The notes under the pieces: model-generated | What the model saw: the letters and a program-made list of their open reading frames with translations, nothing else | What the model was told of the DNA's origin: nothing | Databases searched by the model: none | NCBI RefSeq assembly: GCF_000146165.2 | Contig: NC_004347.2 | Location: 2,170,001 to 2,234,000, forward strand | Direction of reading: 5' to 3' | From: Shewanella oneidensis MR-1 | GTDB taxonomy: Bacteria > Pseudomonadota > Gammaproteobacteria > Enterobacterales > Shewanellaceae | DNA: 64,000 nt | Made by a program: the position numbers and the translations under genes | Shown here: positions 19,504 to 28,828 of the stretch, piece after piece | How the letters are laid out: each line of letters begins with the position of its first letter | Position numbering within the stretch: the first letter of the stretch is position 1

Positions 19504-21930
19504 TTAGCTCAGCTCAGCATTTGCCTCTTGATGAATTCCATACCAAAGCTGGCCAAGAGCGATACCGCCATCGTTAACGGGGATATGTTTGTTGGGGAGC
19601 ACGATGTTGCCTTGCAGATGAAGTTTACTGAGGCAATATTCGAGCAGATATTGGTTTTGAAATACTCCGCCACATAGCGCAATGGGCAGTGATGGATAGC
19701 GCGCGGCATAACTACAAATAGCATCCCCAAGACTATGCAAAAACGCGCGGGCGATAATGCTTTGCCTGTGGGAGGAAAGTGGCGCCTCAGTGATGTGCAC
19801 GATAAGCTGTTTAAACAGTTGGCTACTACACCAAACTTGCACTTGTCGCGGGTCATCCTCTGATGAACAGAGCGGCAAATCGAGGATCAGTGACGGTAGA
19901 TGTTGTTTATCGGCGCGTCTTGCTGCGGCTTCTATCAGCATACCCGCTTGGCCTTCAAATTGTGTGGTATCAATCAATCCTAAAGCGCAGGCGAGGGCAT
20001 CAAATAATCGGCCAACCGATGAGCTTTTAATCGTATGGCCATTTTGCCAGATCCGATGCAAATTACTTAAAGTTATGGGTGTCAGGCTTTTTAGGATCGG
20101 CAAATCTAAGGCTTGTACCGCCGCTAAACTCATTTGTTCAAACAGCAGTGCCAGTAATAATCGCACAGGCTGTTTTATTGCTTGCTCACCGCCCAGTAGG
20201 GAGATGGCTTCAAAATGGGCTAAGCGCTCTGCTTTGTCTAACCTGGTCAATAACACTTCACCGCCCCAGAGACTGCCATCATCACCAAGGCCGGTACCGT
20301 CAAAACTAAAACCTAATACGGGCTCTTGATATTGATTGATGGCCATGACACTGAGTACATGCGCATGGTGATGTTGCACGCTTAAGGTTTGGATTGAACC
20401 AGAGGTTCCACTCTGTGTATCAGGGCTTTTCTGTTGCTGCGCCTCTGCCCAGCGCGATGGCGCATAGTCTGGGTGCTTATCGTGCACAATCAGCTCGGGA
20501 CTGAAATGATACAGGCGGGCGAAGGTCGCTAAGGTGCGCTCGAAATACTGCTCGGCACTGACACTAAAAAGATCGCCAATATGTGGACTTAAAAACACAT
20601 TTGCACCAAATCCGAAAGCGATAGCATTTTTTTGCTGTGCTCCCACGGCGAGGATTGAGCGTGTTAGTGGCGCAGTTAATGGAAAACTTAATGGCGCATA
20701 ACCCCGCGCTAGACGCAGCACTTGCACCTGCGGCGTACTGCCATTTGGCTGTTGAATAAGTTGCACAACACTGTCATCACAGCCGTTGAGTATCGGTCTG
20801 TTATGATCGACGATGGCATCCACCACATGCCCAAGTTGGCTGATAAGCGCATCGCAATCGGTGATAATGGGCTCGCCCGACACATTGGCGCTGGTTGCCA
20901 CTAGCGGGCCATTAAATTGGCTAAGCAGTAAGTGGTGCAGTGGCGTATAAGGTAAAAATACGCCCAGCTTGGGGATATTGGGTGCGATTTCGGGGTTAAG
21001 GTCATGCTCATCCAACGCTTGCATCAATACGATGGGCCGTTCCGGCGAGCTTAAGGTTTGCCACTCCGCCTCCGTGCCCGTAACGTACTGTTTTGCCATT
21101 TCAATACTCGGCATCATTACCGCCAGCGGCTTCGCCTTACGCTGTTTTCGCTGCCGTAGTTGACTCACTGCGTGGCTGTTTCTCGCGTCACACATCAAGT
21201 GGAATCCACCGAGCCCTTTTATGGCGAGGATGTGTCCTTGTGCAAGCATATTGGCCGCGGCGGACAATACCGCCATGCTGTTGTCTTGCGAGTTGAGTGA
21301 GGGCGTCAGTGCGATTAATTCACCCTTAGGCGTTTTTAAACTCAGCTGTGGGCCACATTTGGGGCAACTGACGGGCTGAGCGTGGTACCTTCGATTTAAT
21401 GGATCTTGATAGGCCTTGGCGCAATCGGGGCACATAGCGAAATCCGCCATGGCGGTATGATGGCGATCATAGGGTAAGGCATTGATAATCGAGTATCTTG
21501 GGCCACAGTTGGTGCAATTAGTAAAGGCATAGCCAAAGTGGCGATCCTGTGGATTGTGCATATCGTCGAGGCAATCCTGACAGGTACTCTTGTCGGCCGA
21601 CACGGCAACGAGTGCTGCTAAGCTCCGGTCTTTTGTACCATCACTTTGGCTATCGCTTTGAACAATCTCGAAGTGTGTCTCTGCTAATTTTATCGCTAGC
21701 TGTCCATGGCTAATATGGTCGATACGTGCCAGTGGTGGCGGGTTAGTTGCTAACTCTTGGATAAAAATATCCAGTCTTGCGCTCGGCCCTTGCAGTTCTA
21801 TCATCACGCCCTTGGCATTATTGAGTACTGTGCCAGTGAGTTGCAGCTCGGTTGCCCAGCGGTAGACAAACGGCCGAAAGCCCACACCTTGTACTATGCC
21901 AGTGATATGCAGTTGGCGACGTTCAATCAT
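19504..21930 (-). CDS. hypF: Carbamoyltransferase HypF
   Basis: HypF makes carbamoyl-AMP and transfers the carbamoyl group to HypE, supplying the cyanide ligands. Domains in order: acylphosphatase (ITGIVQGVGFRPFVYRW, residues 5-95), two Cys4 zinc fingers (CQDCLDD with CTNCG; CPDCAKAY with CPKCG), a YrdC-like nucleotide domain (AILAIKGLGGFHLMCDA region), and the Kae1-like domain with QHHHAHVLSVM, FSFDGTGLGDDG and ALCGGVFQN. The ATG at 21930 gives 808 aa. A TTG at 22011 preceded by AGAGGA is an alternative start adding 27 residues. It lies 134 bases after the HypF-like hydE gene, the last member of the hya block. Confidence 0.96.
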   Translation of the reverse strand: MIERRQLHITGIVQGVGFRPFVYRWATELQLTGTVLNNAKGVMIELQGPSARLDIFIQELATNPPPLARIDHISHGQLAIKLAETHFEIVQSDSQSDGTKDRSLAALVAVSADKSTCQDCLDDMHNPQDRHFGYAFTNCTNCGPRYSIINALPYDRHHTAMADFAMCPDCAKAYQDPLNRRYHAQPVSCPKCGPQLSLKTPKGELIALTPSLNSQDNSMAVLSAAANMLAQGHILAIKGLGGFHLMCDARNSHAVSQLRQRKQRKAKPLAVMMPSIEMAKQYVTGTEAEWQTLSSPERPIVLMQALDEHDLNPEIAPNIPKLGVFLPYTPLHHLLLSQFNGPLVATSANVSGEPIITDCDALISQLGHVVDAIVDHNRPILNGCDDSVVQLIQQPNGSTPQVQVLRLARGYAPLSFPLTAPLTRSILAVGAQQKNAIAFGFGANVFLSPHIGDLFSVSAEQYFERTLATFARLYHFSPELIVHDKHPDYAPSRWAEAQQQKSPDTQSGTSGSIQTLSVQHHHAHVLSVMAINQYQEPVLGFSFDGTGLGDDGSLWGGEVLLTRLDKAERLAHFEAISLLGGEQAIKQPVRLLLALLFEQMSLAAVQALDLPILKSLTPITLSNLHRIWQNGHTIKSSSVGRLFDALACALGLIDTTQFEGQAGMLIEAAARRADKQHLPSLILDLPLCSSEDDPRQVQVWCSSQLFKQLIVHITEAPLSSHRQSIIARAFLHSLGDAICSYAARYPSLPIALCGGVFQNQYLLEYCLSKLHLQGNIVLPNKHIPVNDGGIALGQLWYGIHQEANAELS

Positions 21931-22064
21931 ATCCAGTTGGTTAGCGGATGAGGCTGCTTGTTTCAATTTCAGTCTTCTTTTAGGTTTGGCTGCAACATTA
22001 GAAGATAACAATCTATCCTCTAATGTTGCGATATCTCTGGAGCAAACACGAATGTTAACAGTAT

Positions 22065-23903
22065 TTATCCAAGGGTATTTAATTGCCGCTGCTTAACATA
22101 CAGCGCCCCAACAGCAAGGTTATCTCCCTCTAAGTCGAGACTACGATTGACCAGTAACGGAAAGTTTTTCCCTAAACGTAAACTCATGCGTTTACAGAGG
22201 GTTTCGTTGGCGAGCTCATTACCAGCTAAAGCAATTGTCTGTACACCAATATTTAAGTCTATGTGCTCAAGCCAATTGGCAAGGTAATCGGCGAGGGAGT
22301 CCTGCATGGCAAAAGCCAGTTGGCTTGGGTCGCTGTGGCCAGCCACTCTAAAGCTCAACAGTGTGCCAAGGGTTTTGCACCAATTAAGGCTTCGATGGGC
22401 TTCGCCTTTAGTTAGAGGGTAATCGATGCGCGGTGCATTAGCGCCCTGATAACGCATGGCTGCCGCCATGAGTGCATCGCTCAGATACGCTTGTGACTGG
22501 GTTTCTTCCTGAGGATTGAGGCCAATCAGCACGGCGGCAATTGCCCATAGGCTTTGAAGATTATCGCGTCTGCCGGTGAGTTTTAGGCTGAGCAGTTTCA
22601 AGTAGTCATCAGGGAACTGAGTTTTAAACTTCTGCGCAACCGCTTTTTGCGGGCTGCTGTCGAGTCGATGGAAAATCTCATATCCATTATCAGGCAGTTC
22701 AGGCAGGGCAAAAAACAGTGAGGTGTCGCCCTTATTATCACAGGTGACTATTTGACTCGGGTGATCATGGCTTAAGTAAATCACCGCCGCATTTTTGGCC
22801 TGTTTATGGCTGGTAAATTTACCATTTAACAGTGTGGCAAAGAGTGCTGCATCAGTAATGGTATGATCTTCATCATCCCCTTCGTAATTCGTTTCACTCT
22901 CTACAGAGGACAAAGCTTGTACGCTAAGTGTGCCTTGGTGCGAGCGTGTTTTTTTATGCGCTTGCCATTGTGCTTTAAAACCGAGAAAGTGAATTTCCTC
23001 CCTTAACGGCTCCGGCGCGTTGAAATGTTTGCAGATGTTATTAGCATTGTCTCCATCTTGTTGGGACAACTGGGCCCATGCGCCATCAACCCAAGTCAAT
23101 TTGGGCCTATGGTGCTGACTTTGAAGATAAACCCAATCAAGGCCTTTTTGCCGCAAAATTTCGCTAAGGACCACAACCACGCGACTATAGCCAAAACAAA
23201 TATCGTAGAGCGGCGCGGACAGTTTTTGGTGCTCATGGATGGGTCTTGCGCAAATAAGCGGTTTTTCAATGCTCGATAGTGCAACGACTTGATGATCCTT
23301 TAAGCAAAAATGCGCATTTAAGGTGTTAGGGTTACAGATCAGCAGTTGTGGTCTGCAGGCATCGCGAGCAAACGGCTCAAGGCTTAACTGAATACCTTCA
23401 CAGCTTAACGCGAGTGAGCCTTGGCTCATTAACTGCGCAGCCATGGCTTTTAGATCGGTTAACGTGAGAGCTTTTTGCGCAGCGGTTAAGCGGGTTTCAC
23501 CGTGACAACAGGAACAGGTTAAATCAATGGTGCCAAATTGCGCGGCTTGATTATCGCCAAACAGGGGATAACATTGCTGGCAAAAAGCGGCAACCGATTT
23601 ATCCGTTTGCGGATCATGAGGTTCCAATAAGGTTCGCTGGCCTTGTGGCTCATCGATCACTTTAATGCCTGAGTCAACTAACCAGACAGACATTAAAAAG
23701 TCAGCGGCGATCGCATCGGCTAATTGCTCTAGCGGCGCTTGCTCACCCTGCGCCTCAATAAAATAGGTTTGTGGGCCAAAATCATTCGGGCTATCACAAC
23801 CAATGTTAATATTCAGCGCATCATAATTTAGGTATTGATTACATAAATGCGCATACAAAGGCACCTGACGTGAGCAGGTAAAATCAAATCTGATGTTTTT
23901 CAT
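22065..23903 (-). CDS. hydE: HydE-type HypF paralogue (hydrogenase maturation)
   Basis: A 612-residue protein recalling the HydE maturation proteins of Wolinella and Campylobacter, which are HypF-like but lack the acylphosphatase domain. There is no GxVQGVGFRP motif. A single zinc-finger-like Cys set (FCQQC and TCSCC near 105-135) is followed by a degenerate YrdC-like region and a Kae1-like C-terminus ending NIGVQTIALAGNELANETLC and LVNRSLDLEGDNLAVGALY. The HHxH metal motif of the HypF Kae1 domain is not evident, so catalysis like HypF is doubtful. It overlaps hyaD by 20 bases, and gene order small-large-cytochrome-protease-HydE matches the Wolinella hydABCDE order. A required role for this hydrogenase is inferred. 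Confidence 0.82.
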   Translation of the reverse strand: MKNIRFDFTCSRQVPLYAHLCNQYLNYDALNINIGCDSPNDFGPQTYFIEAQGEQAPLEQLADAIAADFLMSVWLVDSGIKVIDEPQGQRTLLEPHDPQTDKSVAAFCQQCYPLFGDNQAAQFGTIDLTCSCCHGETRLTAAQKALTLTDLKAMAAQLMSQGSLALSCEGIQLSLEPFARDACRPQLLICNPNTLNAHFCLKDHQVVALSSIEKPLICARPIHEHQKLSAPLYDICFGYSRVVVVLSEILRQKGLDWVYLQSQHHRPKLTWVDGAWAQLSQQDGDNANNICKHFNAPEPLREEIHFLGFKAQWQAHKKTRSHQGTLSVQALSSVESETNYEGDDEDHTITDAALFATLLNGKFTSHKQAKNAAVIYLSHDHPSQIVTCDNKGDTSLFFALPELPDNGYEIFHRLDSSPQKAVAQKFKTQFPDDYLKLLSLKLTGRRDNLQSLWAIAAVLIGLNPQEETQSQAYLSDALMAAAMRYQGANAPRIDYPLTKGEAHRSLNWCKTLGTLLSFRVAGHSDPSQLAFAMQDSLADYLANWLEHIDLNIGVQTIALAGNELANETLCKRMSLRLGKNFPLLVNRSLDLEGDNLAVGALYVKQRQLNTLG

Positions 23904-24462
23904 CTTCTCTATTTTCACCAAGATTGACTCCACGTTTATAGGAGTCGGGGATCAGCGAATCAATACTATGCTCGGCAATGCGTGTTGCCGTGAACCCAAG
24001 GGCGGCTAAGTGGGATAACAGGGTACGCTCCATTAAAGGAACAGCAGATGCGACCTTAGATGTCAGACCCAGTGTCATAGGCTCTAGCACTGTTGGGGTC
24101 ACACCTAACACAAAGGTTTTAGGTCTGTCGCCAACCATTTCCATCATGTTTAGGGTTTGCAGCATTTCGACTTCATGGGCGCTCCCTTGCCAGTCAATTT
24201 CCTGTGGGGCTTTATCAAAGTCGAAGAAATAGACTTCGCCAGCATCAACACCATTGGCATTGACGGTATCGACTACGATCAAATAATCGTATTGGCAAAT
24301 AATTGGAATGAGTCCCTGAGCTAAGGTGCCGCCATCGAGCATCTCGAGCTGGTGGGACTCATGCGTAAACTGATAATTCTCAGTGATGTAATTGACAAAA
24401 TGTACGCCGATGCCTTCATCGGCGTACAGGACATTGCCAATACCCAGTAGCAATATCTTCAT
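23884..24462 (-). CDS. hyaD: HyaD/HybD-family hydrogenase maturation endopeptidase
   Basis: A nickel-sensing protease that removes the C-terminal tail of the large subunit after the metal centre is complete. The 192-residue product begins MKILLLGIGNVLYADEGIGV, the family signature with its metal-binding Glu/Asp. Further conserved points are LDGGTLAQGLIP, VVDTVNANG and the His in GSAHEVEMLQTL. The ATG at 24462 has AGGAGTCC before it; the frame continues 40 codons into hyaC without support. Its substrate is presumably the HyaB precursor encoded two genes upstream. It starts eight bases after the hyaC stop. Confidence 0.95.
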   Translation of the reverse strand: MKILLLGIGNVLYADEGIGVHFVNYITENYQFTHESHQLEMLDGGTLAQGLIPIICQYDYLIVVDTVNANGVDAGEVYFFDFDKAPQEIDWQGSAHEVEMLQTLNMMEMVGDRPKTFVLGVTPTVLEPMTLGLTSKVASAVPLMERTLLSHLAALGFTATRIAEHSIDSLIPDSYKRGVNLGENREDEKHQI

Positions 24463-24469
24463 TGGACTC

Positions 24470-25144
24470 CTAGTGGTGTGAGTCTGGTTTCGGGTAGTCG
24501 TAACCAGAGACAATTGAGTCAACTGAGTTATGTTTGAAGCGTATCCCTGACCAAACCGCCATGTAGACGTGGATAACCACAAAGATAACGAATGCCCAAG
24601 TGAGGTAGTGGTGCCAAATTCTCACCTGAGCCAGTCCACCCATTTGCGCCGTGATCCAAGCTGCACTGCTCCAAAGCATGCCACCTAAACCTTCATGGTA
24701 GACATTGGCATACAGTACGAGACCAGTAATACATATCACAAGCGCAACAAAGGAGATTGCTACATATGTCACAAATTGCAGTGGCCCGTAAACGCCAGCT
24801 TTATGTAAATGCCCCATCCAAATGTAAGATTTTAGTTGGGTAATCCAGCTCTTAATACTCATCACATCACGAAACGAGCGCCGTTCGATATTGCTACGAC
24901 TGAAAAAATACAAGTAGAAGCGGGCCAAGGTGACTGCGGTTAAGATAAAACCGCAGATCAAATGGGCAAAACGGATCCAACCTTGTACTAATACATCCGT
25001 GCTTTCGGGCGCCACAAGAAACGGCCAAGCAATATAGAATCCGGTGATCACCAGCACTAAAATCGTCAGTGCTCGTAACCAGTGGAAAATCCGTATTGCG
25101 GGACTAAAAACCAGTGTCCGAATGCGGGTTTCAGAATGGTTCAT
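24470..25144 (-). CDS. hyaC: Ni/Fe-hydrogenase b-type cytochrome subunit
   Basis: A di-haem cytochrome b that anchors the hydrogenase to the cytoplasmic membrane and passes electrons to the quinone pool. The 224-residue product has four clear membrane segments (about 28-48, 65-85, 128-150, 185-205). Haem-ligand His residues lie in IFHWLRALTILVL, FAHLICGFILT and IWHHYLTWAFVIFVVIHVYMA. It lies 21 bases after hyaB and eight before hyaD, within the operon. Confidence 0.95.
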   Translation of the reverse strand: MNHSETRIRTLVFSPAIRIFHWLRALTILVLVITGFYIAWPFLVAPESTDVLVQGWIRFAHLICGFILTAVTLARFYLYFFSRSNIERRSFRDVMSIKSWITQLKSYIWMGHLHKAGVYGPLQFVTYVAISFVALVICITGLVLYANVYHEGLGGMLWSSAAWITAQMGGLAQVRIWHHYLTWAFVIFVVIHVYMAVWSGIRFKHNSVDSIVSGYDYPKPDSHH

Positions 25145-25165
25145 GTTGCGTTCCCTCCCTCGTTG

Positions 25166-26869
25166 TTATTGACCATTGGGGCTGACACGGAACTCGCTCA
25201 ATGCTTGACCTTTGAAATCCATCACGTGTACTGAACACGCCATGCAAGGGTCGAATGAGTGAATGATACGTATCACCTCAAGGGGTTTAGTGGGATCTTC
25301 TAGTTTCAAACCAATCAGTGAGGCTTCATAGGGACCGATCTTGCCGTTGGCATCCACAGGACCTGCGTTCCAGGTAGTCGGTACTACGGCTTGATAGTTC
25401 TCAATGACACCATTTTTGATTCGGATCCAGTGGCTTAGCATGCCGCGAGGCGCTTCCATCATGGCGTGACCCACATACTCTTTACTTGGATCGATATGGG
25501 GTTTCACATAGGTGGTTTCATCAGACTGAATGTTCGTTAACAAGGCATCGAAGGTTTTAAGGCCTTCCTGTGCCACGATAACGGTTTGTAGCATCCGCGC
25601 AGCGGTGCGGCCTAAGGTGGTGAAGAGTGCCTCCACGGGAAGACCTGTGCGCGCAAGCAGGGCATTGACAGCATCGACAACCACTTTATTACCACGGGCA
25701 TAGCTGACCAACAAGCAAGACAGCGGGCCAACTTCTACGGGTTCACCTTGATAACGAGGTGATTTCACCCAAGAGTATTTACCATCACCATCTAAGGTCG
25801 GTAGTTTGCCGTAAACCGTATCCCGCTCAACAAAACCGGTATAGTTTGGAATGGTGGTGCCATCGTAGGGATGTTGTGGTGCATCAGCATTGTACCAAGC
25901 GTGGCTGACGTCCTCGGCGATGAGATCAGGGTTAATATCACTCACACCCGCTAAATCGCCATTCATAATCACGCCTTGGTCGAACAAATATTCGCCATTG
26001 GCAAGCACAAAATCGTTGGTTGCCATGAAGTTTTTAACATTCACGCCGCCTAGTACGCTAGGCTCAGTGCCAAAGGCTTCCGCAGCCATCACGATATCAG
26101 CCTGATAAGCACGCAGGATAAAGTCGGTTACGATCTCGTGTTTTTGTTTCCATTCTTGCAGACGAGCAGGACTTAACATATCGCGCACTGAGGTCACACC
26201 GCCCACCACTAAGGATTGTGGATGGGGGGATTTACCGCCGAAAATAGCGAGCATTTCTGCTGCAACCCTTTGTACTTCAAGGGCTTTAAGGTAGTGCGAT
26301 AGGGCTATCAGGTTTTGTTCAGGGGTAAACTTATAGGTGCCATTACCCCAGTAAGCATTGGCGAAGGGGCCAAGTTTTCCGGTTTCGACAAAGCCTTTTA
26401 CACGCTCTTGTACTGCTCTTAATTCACCTTCCCCAGCAGCGATGGGTTTATCGGTATATTTGAGGGCGATTTGGGCGGCTTTCGCAGGGTCGGCACTTAA
26501 GGCCGAAACCACATCAACCCAGTCTAAGCCGTGGAGATGATAGAAGTGCACTATATGGTCATGCATAAAGAGCGAGGTAAGCATGAGGGAGCGCAGATAT
26601 TTTGCGTTTAAGGGAATTTGGATCCCTAACGCATTTTCCACCGCTTCGGTACCGCAGCGATAGTGCGAATAGGTACATACACCACAGATACGTTGCACAA
26701 TCAGACCCACGTCCATGGGCGTACGGCCTTTCAGTATGACTTCAATACCACGCCATAACGTAGAGGATGACCATGCTTTGTTGATGACATTATTCTCATC
26801 GACTTCAACTTCGATACGTAAATGACCCTCGATACGGGTGATAGGGTCGATAACAACGCGCTTGCTCAT
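25166..26869 (-). CDS. hyaB: [NiFe] hydrogenase large subunit
   Basis: The catalytic subunit that splits or forms H2 at the NiFe site, in the periplasm. The 567-residue precursor shows the N-terminal ligand motif RICGVCTYSH (L1, near residue 60) after the ITRIEGHLRIEVE start, and the C-terminal motif DPCMACSVH (L5). The four Cys ligands are present. After the last His a 19-residue tail ending SPNGQ is expected to be cut off by HyaD. It has no signal peptide of its own and travels with the Tat-bearing small subunit. It starts three bases after hyaA. Confidence 0.98.
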   Translation of the reverse strand: MSKRVVIDPITRIEGHLRIEVEVDENNVINKAWSSSTLWRGIEVILKGRTPMDVGLIVQRICGVCTYSHYRCGTEAVENALGIQIPLNAKYLRSLMLTSLFMHDHIVHFYHLHGLDWVDVVSALSADPAKAAQIALKYTDKPIAAGEGELRAVQERVKGFVETGKLGPFANAYWGNGTYKFTPEQNLIALSHYLKALEVQRVAAEMLAIFGGKSPHPQSLVVGGVTSVRDMLSPARLQEWKQKHEIVTDFILRAYQADIVMAAEAFGTEPSVLGGVNVKNFMATNDFVLANGEYLFDQGVIMNGDLAGVSDINPDLIAEDVSHAWYNADAPQHPYDGTTIPNYTGFVERDTVYGKLPTLDGDGKYSWVKSPRYQGEPVEVGPLSCLLVSYARGNKVVVDAVNALLARTGLPVEALFTTLGRTAARMLQTVIVAQEGLKTFDALLTNIQSDETTYVKPHIDPSKEYVGHAMMEAPRGMLSHWIRIKNGVIENYQAVVPTTWNAGPVDANGKIGPYEASLIGLKLEDPTKPLEVIRIIHSFDPCMACSVHVMDFKGQALSEFRVSPNGQ

Positions 26870-26872
26870 GGG

Positions 26873-28009
26873 TTATTCCTCCAGCGGCTTGGCAAAAATA
26901 CTGGCAACGGCGTGGGCGCCAATGCCAACGACTGTCGCGCCTAAAATCACCGCACCGACGGTGTCTGCGGTTGCATCCAATCCATGGAGCAGTTGACGGC
27001 CAAGGGGTTTTTCAAAGTCAGCCATATCGTCCCAGAAGTTAGGTTCAGAGCAGCCCATACAGCCGTGGCCCGCTAACACTGGCCAGCTGGTGTGGTGGTT
27101 GAAGCGTTCCGTTGGGCAGTTATTATAGGTGTAGGGACCTTTACAACCGACTTTATAGAGGCAGTAGCCTTCTTTCGCGCCGTGATCGCCAAATTCTTCA
27201 ACGAACTCACCTGCATCAAAACGGCCACGACGTTCACAGTTATCATGTACCCGTGCGCCATAGGCCCATTTTGGACGGTTGAACATATCGAGTGCGGGCA
27301 ATTTACCGAACATGATGAAATACATCAGGGTGCCGACGATGTTCTTTTCGCTCGGTGGGCAACCACCTAAGTTAATCACGGGTTTGCTGACCACTTCGTG
27401 CACGCCCTTAGCCCCCGTAGGGTTAGGGTACGCGGCTTGCACGCCACCAAATGCTGCACAAGTGCCAACAGAGATAATCGCAGCGGCGCCTTCAGCTGCA
27501 TGTTTGACGATTTCTAGACCTGTGTGGCCTTTACAACCTACGGTTAAGAAACTGCCGTTATTGGCGGTTGGGATTGCTCCTTCAACGGCCAGTAAATAGC
27601 GCCCCTTGTAGGTTTCGAGTGCGTGCTCTAGGTTTTCCTCAGCTTGCCAACCGGCAGCAGCCATTAAGGTTTCGTGATATTCCAAAGAGATATGATCAAA
27701 GATCAGCGAATCTAAGTTGGGGGTATCGGCACGAACTAAGGATTCGGAGCAGCCAGTACATTCAGCCATATGTAACCAAATTAAGGGTACACGGTCGGCG
27801 AGTTCGGCCGCTTCAGCAACTAAGTTACTAAAGGGGAGTGGTAGGGCGAGCATCCCCGTCACCATGGCACTCCATTTCATAAAATCACGGCGTGAGATGC
27901 CGTGTTGCTGTAATTTTTCGAGTAATGTTTGCTGTTGACGGGGAGCGAATTGGCGCAGTGCATCTAAGCGCGCCTTTCCCTGTTCATAGAGGGCTGCATG
28001 TGTGTCCAT
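26873..28009 (-). CDS. hyaA: [NiFe] hydrogenase small subunit, Tat-exported
   Basis: The electron-transfer subunit with three Fe-S clusters. The 378-residue precursor carries a twin-arginine signal SRRDFMKWSAMVTGMLALP (residues 39-57) after an N-region of about 38 residues. Mature features are LHMAECTGCSESL and VGTCAAFGG for the proximal cluster, NLGGCPPS, and the distal/medial ligands in KVGCKGPYTYNNCP and GHGCMGCSEPNFWD. A C-terminal hydrophobic helix (about 345-370) anchors it to the membrane next to HyaC. In S. oneidensis the equivalent enzyme is usually named HyaA or HydA. It heads the operon, 88 bases from a perfect FNR box. Confidence 0.97.
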   Translation of the reverse strand: MDTHAALYEQGKARLDALRQFAPRQQQTLLEKLQQHGISRRDFMKWSAMVTGMLALPLPFSNLVAEAAELADRVPLIWLHMAECTGCSESLVRADTPNLDSLIFDHISLEYHETLMAAAGWQAEENLEHALETYKGRYLLAVEGAIPTANNGSFLTVGCKGHTGLEIVKHAAEGAAAIISVGTCAAFGGVQAAYPNPTGAKGVHEVVSKPVINLGGCPPSEKNIVGTLMYFIMFGKLPALDMFNRPKWAYGARVHDNCERRGRFDAGEFVEEFGDHGAKEGYCLYKVGCKGPYTYNNCPTERFNHHTSWPVLAGHGCMGCSEPNFWDDMADFEKPLGRQLLHGLDATADTVGAVILGATVVGIGAHAVASIFAKPLEE

Positions 28010-28096
28010 GGGTCAACCTTTTGTTATGGGAATGTAAATTGTTAAGGGTTTACATAATTGACACTCGCAGTTTAGGCGCTAAGGGGGAGAAAATTA

Positions 28097-28110
28097 TTGA
28101 TGCATATCAA
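28097..28110 (-). promoter_or_regulatory. FNR/EtrA box and promoter of the hya operon
   Basis: TTGATGCATATCAA is a perfect TTGAT-N4-ATCAA palindrome. If transcription starts 41.5 bases from its centre (about 28062, leftward), TAAACT at 28069-28074 falls where a -10 element should be. That is the geometry of a class II FNR-activated promoter. It predicts anaerobic induction of the hydrogenase. The remaining 28010-28357 intergenic sequence must also carry the rightward promoter of the thioredoxin-like gene, which I could not pinpoint. Confidence 0.78.
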
Positions 28111-28357
28111 GAATTTCTAAGAGATGTGACGAAACTGATTTTGACATTTAATTAACATGACGTGGATCTGATTTCGGTTTTGCTAATGGGACAAAATGTC
28201 CCATTTTTAACATTTTTTCCGCTAGCGCTCGCTTTGCAATCAATTGATGTCATAAAGATTAATGCTAAATGCTGACTTTATTTATTCTTTTGGGGTTTAA
28301 GTAAACCTTAAGATTCAGTTAATAAATTCAAACTTAATTGTGATGTAAGGGTAACCT

Positions 28358-28825
28358 ATGAAAAAACTCGTGTTGTTCCTCGGAATGTTTAGTGCAAGTG
28401 TGCTTGCAGCGCCTTCACTCGATCACTTTGTATTTGATACACAAAGTCAAACCGTATCCCTTAATGAATTTAAAGGCAAAGTCGTTTATGTCGATTTTTG
28501 GGCCTCTTGGTGTGGACCCTGCCGTAAGTCTTTTCCTTGGATGAATGCCATGCAGCAAAAGTATCGAGAGCAAGGGCTAGCGGTTGTAGCCATTAACCTT
28601 GATACCGACAAAGCCCTTGCCGATGAGTTTTTAAAGCAAGTGCCAGCCCACTTTACCGTGCGTTTTAATCCAGAAGGCGATGTGGCGCGAAGCTTCGATT
28701 TATTGGGGATGCCCAGCAGCTTTATTTTCAATCGCCAAGGCCAGTTAGTGAATCAACATGCTGGTTTTTTCCAAGACAATATTGCTGATTATGAACAAGA
28801 ACTCGTGAATCTTTTGAAGGAGTGA
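28358..28825 (+). CDS. Periplasmic TlpA-like thioredoxin
   Basis: A 155-residue thiol-disulfide protein with a Sec signal peptide (MKKLVLFLGMFSASVLAAP) and a single TlpA/ResA-type thioredoxin domain. The active site is WCGPC in DFWASWCGPCRKSF (near residue 52), and the cis-proline loop is GMPSSFIF. It should reduce disulfides of exported proteins. It begins a short gene run and lies three bases before the DUF4266 lipoprotein, whose C-terminal Cys pair is an attractive substrate, although that is inference. Confidence 0.9.
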   Translation: MKKLVLFLGMFSASVLAAPSLDHFVFDTQSQTVSLNEFKGKVVYVDFWASWCGPCRKSFPWMNAMQQKYREQGLAVVAINLDTDKALADEFLKQVPAHFTVRFNPEGDVARSFDLLGMPSSFIFNRQGQLVNQHAGFFQDNIADYEQELVNLLKE

Positions 28826-28828
28826 GCT

